Part shown: positions 55,935-64,000 of the stretch, piece after piece | Numbering within the stretch: the stretch's first letter is position 1 | How the letters are laid out: the number at the start of each line of letters is the position of its first letter | Source: Devosia sp. 66-22 | GTDB lineage: Bacteria > Pseudomonadota > Alphaproteobacteria > Rhizobiales > Devosiaceae | Length of the DNA stretch: 64,000 bases | NCBI GenBank assembly: GCA_001899065.1 | Contig: MKUZ01000009.1 | Location: forward strand, 124,001 to 188,000 | Direction: 5' to 3' | The notes under the pieces: model-generated | Databases searched by the model: none | Told to the model about the DNA's origin: nothing | What the model saw: only the letters and a program-made list of their open reading frames with translations | Program-made: the position numbers and the translations under genes

Positions 55935-56411
55935 ATGCTCGAGATCGGCCAGCGTGCACCCGACTTCACCCTCCCCGACGACCGCGGCGGCAGCTTCAAG
56001 CTGAGTGCCCATCGCGGCAAACCCGTGGTCGTCGAGTTCTACTGCGAAGACGGGACGGAAGGGTGCGAAATCGAGAATCGGGAGTTCTCCGCCCTCGCTC
56101 CGGCGTTCCGCGAGCTGGGTGTCGAGGTGGTCGGCATCTCCCCGCAGGACGTTGACAGCCATAAGAAATTTGCCGCGAAGAACAAATTTGCGCACCCCCT
56201 TTTGGCCGACACCGAGCTCAAGGCGAACAAGGCCTATGATGTGTGGCAGCAAAAGAAGCTGTGGGGCCGCGAGTACATGGGCACAATCCGCGTGACCTAT
56301 CTCGTGGATGCCAAGGGCAAGATCGCCGGCGTCTTCCATGGGCGCCGCATCAAGGGCCACGCGCAGGCGGTTCTCGATGCCGCAAAGGCTCACCTGGCCG
56401 ACGCGCGTTAA
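55935..56411 (+). CDS. Peroxiredoxin, BCP/PrxQ type
   Basis: A 158-residue thioredoxin-fold peroxiredoxin that reduces hydroperoxides. Recognisable are the N-terminal IGQRAPDFTLPDDRGGSF, then VVVEFYCEDGTEGCEIENREFSAL with Thr41 and peroxidatic Cys44 (family pattern FYPKDxTPGCTxEA). VVGISPQDVDSHKKFAAK and TYLVDAKGKIAGVF follow, and RRIKGHAQAVL near the end. An unusual Cys37 replaces the conserved Pro of the active-site loop. No Cys lies five residues after Cys44, so the usual BCP resolving cysteine is absent and Cys37 may serve instead. Confidence 0.87.
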   Translation: MLEIGQRAPDFTLPDDRGGSFKLSAHRGKPVVVEFYCEDGTEGCEIENREFSALAPAFRELGVEVVGISPQDVDSHKKFAAKNKFAHPLLADTELKANKAYDVWQQKKLWGREYMGTIRVTYLVDAKGKIAGVFHGRRIKGHAQAVLDAAKAHLADAR

Positions 56412-56496
56412 GCCTTGGTTAGGCCTTTTTTGGCGCTCCATTAACCCTAACAGACCATGATTTCCGACCAGTGTTGAGAGTCGGGAGTTCCTGGCG

Positions 56497-57663
56497 TTGC
56501 GTAAGAGCGTTCCGTCCAAGCCGTTTGCAAAACCACAGCAAACGGTCGCCAAGGCCCCTTCCCGCCTGTCGGTCCGGCCCGGCTTCCTTTACGGCGGCTT
56601 CGCCGCCCTCCTCGCCACCAACGTCCTGACCCTTGTGGGGCTGCTGATGGCCCCCGACATCTCGCGCCTGTTCGTCGGGCAGAACGACGCGATCCTCACC
56701 GCCTATGAGGACCGCATTTCGCAGCTCCGCCTCGAAGTCGACCGGCTGCAGTCGCGGCACTACGTGCAGGCGGGCGACATCAACCTGCAGCTCCAGGATC
56801 TGGCGCAGACGCAGGAGCTGCTGATGGAGCAGCATCAATATGTGAAGCAGCTCGCCGACCGCGCCGCGGAGCTGGGAATCGAGGCTGCCGTCGCCCAGAC
56901 GGCCACGCCCCCGGCCGATCCCCTCCTCGTCGGCTCGCTCACCGCCACCGGCGATACGGGGGCGCAGATCGAGGCCGCTGCGACCAGCATCGACCGCATG
57001 ATGAACGAGTCGCGCATCGCGCTCGCGACGCTTGGGGACGCCGCGACCTCGCGCACCGACGAGATCGTCAGCACACTGGCGGGTATCGGCATCAAGCCCA
57101 AGCTGCCCAGCCTCGATGCCGTCGGCGGTCCCCTCCTCCCCGCCATGGACGGTCCGGAATCGTCGACGCTCATCGATGACGCCAATGTCGTCGCCGCCGC
57201 GCTCGAGCGCTACAAGGCCGCCCGCGGCGCCGCCGATCTGGCGCCGGTGCACAAGCCGCTGGTCACCGCGACGCGCACCAGCTCGACCTTCGGCAACCGC
57301 AAGGACCCCTTCACCGGCCGCCTCGCCTTCCATTCGGGTATCGACTATGCGGCGCCGCAGGGCACCAAGGTGCTGAGCGCCGGCGCTGGCGTCGTGACCT
57401 ATGTCGGCCAGATGTCGGGCTATGGCAATGTCGTGGAAGTGACCCATGGCAATGGCCTCGTGACCCGTTACGGCCACCTCAGCTCCTTCCTCGCCAAGGA
57501 GGGGCAGAAGGTCTCGACCGGCACGCCCATCGCCAAGGTCGGCTCGACCGGCCGCTCCACCGGTCCGCATCTGCATTTCGAGGTTCGCCGCAGCGACAGC
57601 GCCGTGGACCCGGCGCGCTATCTCAATGCCGGGCGCGCCCTCGCCGAGATCCTCGCCGGCTGA
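56497..57663 (+). CDS. M23 family metallopeptidase (LytM/EnvC-like)
   Basis: A 388-residue peptidoglycan endopeptidase or divisome-type activator. TTG 56497 follows a GGGAG ribosome site. One membrane helix near residues 30-50 (FLYGGFAALLATNVLTLVGLL) anchors it to the inner membrane. A coiled coil follows (QLRLEVDRLQSRHYVQAGDINLQLQDLAQTQELL, ~75-115). The peptidase domain is FGNRKDPFTGRLAFHSGIDYAAPQGT with zinc-ligand His/Asp, HGNGLVTRYGHLSSFLAKEGQKV, and GRSTGPHLHFEVRRSDSAVDP. All zinc ligands are present, so it could be an active hydrolase. The bcp neighbour is conserved in related genomes from memory. Confidence 0.92.
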   Translation: MRKSVPSKPFAKPQQTVAKAPSRLSVRPGFLYGGFAALLATNVLTLVGLLMAPDISRLFVGQNDAILTAYEDRISQLRLEVDRLQSRHYVQAGDINLQLQDLAQTQELLMEQHQYVKQLADRAAELGIEAAVAQTATPPADPLLVGSLTATGDTGAQIEAAATSIDRMMNESRIALATLGDAATSRTDEIVSTLAGIGIKPKLPSLDAVGGPLLPAMDGPESSTLIDDANVVAAALERYKAARGAADLAPVHKPLVTATRTSSTFGNRKDPFTGRLAFHSGIDYAAPQGTKVLSAGAGVVTYVGQMSGYGNVVEVTHGNGLVTRYGHLSSFLAKEGQKVSTGTPIAKVGSTGRSTGPHLHFEVRRSDSAVDPARYLNAGRALAEILAG

Positions 57664-57671
57664 TGTCAGAC

Positions 57672-57822
57672 ACCTCGATTAAATGAGGTTTCCGAATAGT
57701 TCATCTGCATCATGTCCCGGCGCGGACGCCACCGCATAGTGGGGTCGTTAGTCAGGTTCGTTTCACACCGCGCGAGCGGTGAACCTACTTGAGCCGATAT
57801 TCGGGTTCCGAATGAGGGCTTT
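57672..57822 (+). other. Structured 3' region after the M23 gene (candidate small RNA)
   Basis: The 189-base gap before prfB holds four secondary-structure elements in order: a weak ACCTC/GAGGT hairpin at 57672-57689; a bulged CACCGC/GCGGTG hairpin around 57757-57788; a perfect ATTCGG/CCGAAT hairpin at 57799-57813; then the strong terminator at 57823-57851. There is no open frame of note. It could be a 3'UTR-derived or stand-alone small RNA, or just a layered terminator. No expression evidence is available here. Confidence 0.4.
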
Positions 57823-57851
57823 GGCCGGCAGTTTTCGCTGCCGGCCTTTTT
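57823..57851 (+). terminator. Strong intrinsic terminator
   Basis: A perfect 9-bp stem GGCCGGCAG/CTGCCGGCC with loop TTTTCG is followed by TTTTT, a textbook Rho-independent terminator for plus-strand transcripts. It ends just before the convergent prfB stop (57853-57855). On the minus strand no T-run follows, so it mainly ends transcription coming from the M23 gene. Confidence 0.9.
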
Positions 57852-57852
57852 C

Positions 57853-58972
57853 TTACTCCGCCTTGTCGGCGTAGCCCTGGACGCGGGATGCGAGCGAGGC
57901 TTCCATGAAGTCGTCGAGGTCGCCGTCGAGCACCGCGCCGGTGTTGGACGTCTCGAAATTGGTCCTGAGGTCCTTGACCATCTGGTAGGGCTGCAACACG
58001 TAGCTGCGGATCTGGTGGCCCCAGCCGATTTCGGTCTTGGAGGCGGCCTCGGCATTGGCCGCGGCCTCCCGTTTTTCGAGCTCCTGTTCGTAGAGCCGCG
58101 ATTTCAGCATCGCCATGGCCGTTGCCCGGTTCTTGTGTTGGCTGCGCTCCTGCTGGCAGGCGACGATAATGCCCGAGGGCAGATGCGTGATGCGGATCGC
58201 CGAATCCGTGGTGTTGACGTGCTGGCCGCCCGCACCGGACGAACGGTAGGTGTCGACCTTGAGGTCGGACTCGTTGATCTCGATGTTGATGGTGTCGTCC
58301 ACCACCGGATAGACCCAGGCCGACGAGAAGCTCGTATGGCGGCGTGCGGCGCTGTCATAGGGCGAAATGCGCACCAGCCGGTGCACGCCCGCCTCCGTCT
58401 TCAGCCAGCCATAGGCATTGTGGCCCTTGATCTGGATGGTCGCCGACTTGATGCCGGCTTCTTCGCCCGGATGCAGTTCCAGCGTTTCGGTCCGGAAGCC
58501 GCGGCGCTCCGCCCAGCGCGTGTACATGCGCAGCAGCATCGAAGCCCAGTCCTGGCTCTCGGTGCCGCCGGCTCCGGCATGGATTTCGAGATAGCAGTCA
58601 TTGTGGTCGGCTTCGCCGTTGAGCAGGGTTTCGATCTGCACGCGGCGGGCGGTTTCGACCAGCTCTTCGATCGCCGTCTCGGCTTCCTTGACGATATCGG
58701 CGTCGCCCTCGGCCTCGCCCAGTTCGATCAGCTCGATATTGTCTTTGACCTGCTGCGAGAAATCGCGGACCGCCTTGACCTGCACGTCGAGCTCGTCGCG
58801 CTGGCGCATGATATCGCGCGCCTTCTCGGGATCACTCCAGAAGTCGGGAGATTCGGTGCGGTTGTTCAGGTCTTCGAGGCGGGCTTCTGCTGTATCCCAG
58901 TCAAAGATGCCTCCTCAGCAGGTTCAGCACCTGCTCGATTTCGTCGACGCTTTTCTGGATTTCTGCGCGCAT
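57853..58972 (-). CDS. prfB: Peptide chain release factor 2 (with programmed +1 frameshift)
   Basis: RF2 releases peptides at UGA and UAA codons. The gene starts at ATG 58972 with 23 codons ([23 protein letters not shown]), then meets an in-frame TGA at 58903-58901. The main frame is entered one base further on, so a +1 shift at CTT TGA C is needed. The main frame holds the RF2 body with the tripeptide anticodon SPF equivalent ([20 protein letters not shown]), and the peptidyl-transferase GGQ motif in [17 protein letters not shown]. Total length is about 372 residues, typical. The frameshift is autoregulatory: abundant RF2 favours stopping at the internal UGA. Convergent with the M23 gene. 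Confidence 0.97.
58900..58915 (-). other. RF2 programmed +1 frameshift site
   Basis: On the minus strand AGGAGG (58915-58910) is followed by CAT and then CTTTGAC (58906-58900): a Shine-Dalgarno-like hexamer three bases upstream of the slippery CUU and the UGA stop. This is the same layout as the classic RF2 site, with a perfect anti-SD match. The frame arithmetic agrees: 23 codons, UGA, then the main frame starting GAC at 58902. Confidence 0.96.
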
Positions 58973-59023
58973 GGGCCACTCTCAAATCACGTGCCGCCCA
59001 TGTAGTTGAGCCGGCCCCGGGGA

Positions 59024-59508
59024 TCAACCCGACAGTTTCCGCGCCTTCTTGAGCACCATGTCGCGCTTGAGCCGCGAGAGCTTGCCGAGGAAGAACACGC
59101 CGTTCATCTGCTCGATCTCGTGCAGCGCGACGCGGGCGGCAAAGTGCTCGAACCGGGCCGTCCGCGGCTCGCCGGTGGCGTCCATGTAGCTGACCTCGGC
59201 CCAGACCGGCCGCTCGATCGAGACGCGCACGCCCGGCAGCGACACCGAGCCCTCCTCGCCCGCCTCGGTCTCGGCGGCGACCGACGTCACCATCGGATTG
59301 AACAGCAACCGATAATCCCCACCCGCGGGATCGTCGCTGACCACCACCACGGGCGCCGCCTCGCCGAGATGGGCAGCCGCAAGGCCGTAGGCTTTCGCGT
59401 CCCTGGCCGCCGCCAGCAGCTTGTCGCCGACCGCGCGCAGCGCGTCATCGACGCCGGCGCGCGGGACGGCCGCTATGCTCAGGCGCGGATCGGGATAGGC
59501 GACGAAGC

Positions 59509-59512
<4 letters not shown>
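59024..59512 (-). CDS. Peptide-deformylase-like protein lacking metal ligands
   Basis: The frame encodes a full-length peptide-deformylase fold (~162 residues if read from the CTG at 59512, which overlaps the PBP1A stop as CTGA; a GTG at 59350 would give only 108). Its three PDF motifs are recognisable but altered. Motif 1 is AYGLAAAHLG (Gln replaced by His). Motif 2 is EEGSVSLPG, with the metal-ligand Cys of EGCLS replaced by Ser. Motif 3 is ALHEIEQMNGVFFL, where HExxH has become HExxQ. With two of three metal ligands gone, deformylase activity is unlikely. It lies between PBP1A and prfB, coupled to the former. It may be a pseudo-enzyme with another role. Confidence 0.8.
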
Positions 59513-61998
<2,486 letters not shown>

Positions 61999-62146
61999 CT
62001 ACACCTAACCGGAGAATCGCCACCGGCGCCGTGGACGCGCCGAACACCCTGTGAATCATAGCAGACAAGGGCGGAAATATGGACAGGAACCGGCCGCGGC
62101 GGCTCCCGGACGCGCCGCTGGCCCGCCCGGCGTTGCCGCAATGCCA

Positions 62147-63445
62147 CTATTGGGCGGCCCGGACCGCCTCGAAATAGCCCTCGACGCCGCTCGCCACCGC
62201 CGTCACCACTTTGTCGCGCCATTGCTGGCTCTCGAGGTTCTTGATGTCGGCCGCGTTGCTCATGAAGCCCAGTTCGATGAGCATGGAGGGAATATCGGGC
62301 GCCTGCAGCACGAAGAAATCGGCCTGTCGCACCGGAAAGCGCCGCAGCGTCACCGACGGCTCCATGGCCTTCACGATATCGCCGGCGGCGAGATAGGCCT
62401 GCTGCCGCACCTGCCGGCGCATCAGCTCGACCAGGATGTCGACGACCGCCGGCTGGGCGTCGGACGGCGCATAGCCGGCGACCACGTCGGCGCGCGTCTC
62501 GCCGGCGCTCAGCACCTTGTCGAGGATGTCGGCCGCCCGCTCGTCGCGCGTATAGATGCTGGCGCCCCGGATGTCGGCTTCCTGGAAGGTGTCGGCATGG
62601 AGACTGATGAGCAGGTCCGCCTTGTTCTGGCGCGCCAGATCCACCCGCTCATTGAGCGTGAGGTAGGTGTCGTCGTCGCGGGTCAGCGCTACGTCGAACT
62701 TGCCCGAGGCGACCAGCAGGTCGCGCAGCTGCAGGGCGAAGGCGAGCGTAATGTCCTTTTCATGGATGCCCGAGGGCGAGCTCGCGCCATTGTCGACGCC
62801 GCCATGGCCCGGATCGAGCACGATCAGCGGCCGGCTGCTTGCCGGCACCTCGGTGACCGGCGCTGCCGCGGGGGCTTCCGCCACCGCCTCGCTGCTCGGC
62901 GCCGGCGACGGCTCGGAGGACGGGGCGACCGGCTCGGCCGATGCCACCGCATCGGGCACCACGCGGTCGATCGAATTGGCGAGGTCGGCGGCGGCACGCG
63001 CCGCGAAATCCTCGGGCGTCGTGGTCACGAGGTCGACCACCAGCCGCGCCGGCTGGTCGGCAACTGCGTCGAGCAGGTAGGCCTGCTGCACGATCGAGGG
63101 CGTTGTCAGCGTCAGCTCCACCCGCACCCGGTCGTCGCCGGCAATGGTGGTGGTGAAGCTCGCGACGATCCCCTGCCCGGCGACGGGCTGGGTGGCGATC
63201 GTGGGCACGCTCCCGGCGCGCACGTCGACGACAATGCGGTTGGGGTCGGCGATGGAGGCGACGGCGTATTCGGTGACGGCCGACAGGTCGAGGATCAGGC
63301 GCGCACGGTCCGGAGTCGTGCTGACGCGGGCCGCCTCGACCGACGGCAAATCGTCCTGGGCCAACGCGGAGTACCCGGTCAGCCCGACGGAAAAGAGCGC
63401 AAAAACAACAGCAAGTGCTCCGCGGAGGCCCCGCGCGGACACCAT
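62147..63445 (-). CDS. amiC: N-acetylmuramoyl-L-alanine amidase (AmiC-type, AMIN plus Amidase_3)
   Basis: A secreted amidase that splits septal peptidoglycan during daughter-cell separation. From ATG 63445 the precursor has 432 residues with a signal peptide ending near GYSALAQ|DDLP; a TTG at 63490 would add 15 residues and is less likely. An N-terminal AMIN domain (VEAARVSTTPDRARLILDLSA, for septal localisation) is followed by a Pro/Ala/Ser linker and the zinc amidase: VLDPGHGGVDNGA, HEKDITLAFALQLRDLL, LISLHADTF and SMLIELGFMSNAADIKNLES. The zinc ligands (His in DPGHGG, Glu in HEKD, His in SLHAD) are all visible, as is the catalytic Glu in IELGF. It heads the minus-strand cell-wall run. Confidence 0.94.
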   Translation of the reverse strand: MVSARGLRGALAVVFALFSVGLTGYSALAQDDLPSVEAARVSTTPDRARLILDLSAVTEYAVASIADPNRIVVDVRAGSVPTIATQPVAGQGIVASFTTTIAGDDRVRVELTLTTPSIVQQAYLLDAVADQPARLVVDLVTTTPEDFAARAAADLANSIDRVVPDAVASAEPVAPSSEPSPAPSSEAVAEAPAAAPVTEVPASSRPLIVLDPGHGGVDNGASSPSGIHEKDITLAFALQLRDLLVASGKFDVALTRDDDTYLTLNERVDLARQNKADLLISLHADTFQEADIRGASIYTRDERAADILDKVLSAGETRADVVAGYAPSDAQPAVVDILVELMRRQVRQQAYLAAGDIVKAMEPSVTLRRFPVRQADFFVLQAPDIPSMLIELGFMSNAADIKNLESQQWRDKVVTAVASGVEGYFEAVRAAQ

Positions 63446-64000
63446 CGAATTGAACAAGTAGCTGGCGCTCCCCAGATAGGCTGAAGCCAAGAGACCTCAG
63501 TCTTTAGGCGATTCTGCGGCGCCCGACCTCGGAATGCCGCAGACGACCGGGTCTGCGACTACCGGCTTAACCCTATGGTTTCGTTACTTCCGGAGTTTTC
63601 GGTTGCCAATCCGGCGCAACGGTCATACACGCATGAGCGAGGCGGACTGTCTTCTCGCCCGGTGGAAGATCGGCTTGGCCGTTCCCGGAAATGACGAAGA
63701 CAGAGGGACTTGCGCGGATTCTTGCGAGTCTCGGATGCGGCACATTTCACCGCCTCGACGAGTTTTCGGCCCCGTTTTCCGGGCCGAGCGGCGCGCCGGT
63801 CACGGCCGCCATCTAGGAAGAGGTCGGATGACCACAGGGTCGACAAAGCCTGACGCAAAGCACCAGTTGTCTTGCGCATTTGTCATTGCTCGCCCGCCGG
63901 TTGACCGCCTCGCATCGCCCCGATGCGCCTCTGGCGCACTCTCACTCAACCCATTGGCCGCGCATGGCGCTGCATTGAGGAGCCCGGCTCGCCGGGTCCA
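63446..64000. other. Gene-free region upstream of amiC, possible rne leader
   Basis: I see no supportable coding region in these 555 bases. A short open frame at 63559-63879 (minus) is Arg/Ser-rich shadow sequence. In many alphaproteobacteria amiC is divergent from the RNase E gene (rne), which has a long 5' untranslated leader, so this stretch is probably the shared promoter region plus that leader; the rne start would lie beyond 64000. A short CCCGGC/GCCGGG hairpin lies at 63985-63998. Confidence 0.45.

Noticed and set aside
63559-63879. 106-codon minus-strand frame in the right-hand gap
   Set aside because: Arg/Ser-rich, no ribosome site, no motif, and it lies in the probable leader/promoter region between amiC and the expected rne.

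Overview
The window is high-G+C, densely packed bacterial DNA with very short intergenic gaps. Many neighbouring genes share ATGA, GTGA or TGATG start/stop overlaps. The gene set points to an alphaproteobacterium of the order Hyphomicrobiales, possibly Devosiaceae: ntrBC-ntrYX-hfq-hflX, an iscS/sufBCDS/sufT/sufA cluster with an Irr-type box, an invasion-associated-locus-B protein, a divergent mfd-sdhE/recG locus, and an amiC-mrcA-prfB run that probably faces an RNase E gene beyond the right edge. The order is inferred from gene content and neighbourhood, not from a database search. I see no prophage, insertion sequence, rRNA or CRISPR array. One tRNA gene is present.

Layout. 1-8.2 kb: nitrogen and redox two-component systems NtrB (cut by the window start), NtrC, NtrY and NtrX, then Hfq and the GTPase HflX. 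8.2-17.4 kb, minus strand: mazG, then a long tightly coupled run read from right to left: rlpA, D,D-carboxypeptidase, tmk, holB, metG, tatD, a metallo-beta-lactamase-fold hydrolase and a RidA-family gene. 17.4-21.6 kb: metH behind a perfect 20-bp palindrome, with a translationally coupled small protein resembling part of a CobW-type GTPase. 21.6-30.8 kb, minus strand: a diguanylate cyclase, folD, 5-oxoprolinase subunits pxpA/C/B, a glycosyltransferase, a sulfotransferase beside tRNA-Ser(UGA), a quinone oxidoreductase and terC. 31-33 kb: two half-size YeeE/YedE transporters coupled to a UbiH-type hydroxylase.

33-41 kb: an IalB-like protein, mfd and sdhE, then a BrnT/BrnA toxin-antitoxin pair inserted before recG, and a DUF1697 gene. 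41-49.6 kb: the iron-sulfur assembly operon. Between sufB and sufC it carries a cassette of four small coupled genes: a zinc-ribbon-like protein, two paralogous cupins and a two-helix membrane protein. This cassette is the most interesting under-described feature in the window. 49.6-57.9 kb: an alpha/beta hydrolase, tyrS, a ParDE pair with an operator-like repeat, a giant AsmA/YhdP-like protein, a peroxiredoxin and an M23 peptidase with a structured, terminator-ended 3' region. 57.8-64 kb, minus strand: amiC, PBP1A, a peptide-deformylase-like protein that has lost metal ligands, and prfB with the classic +1 programmed frameshift. The last 555 bases contain no gene I can support.

Functionally this is mostly core cell biology: nitrogen regulation, cell wall, translation and its quality control, one-carbon/methionine metabolism, Fe-S assembly and DNA repair. 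Two small toxin-antitoxin modules and a few accessory genes sit at the joints.
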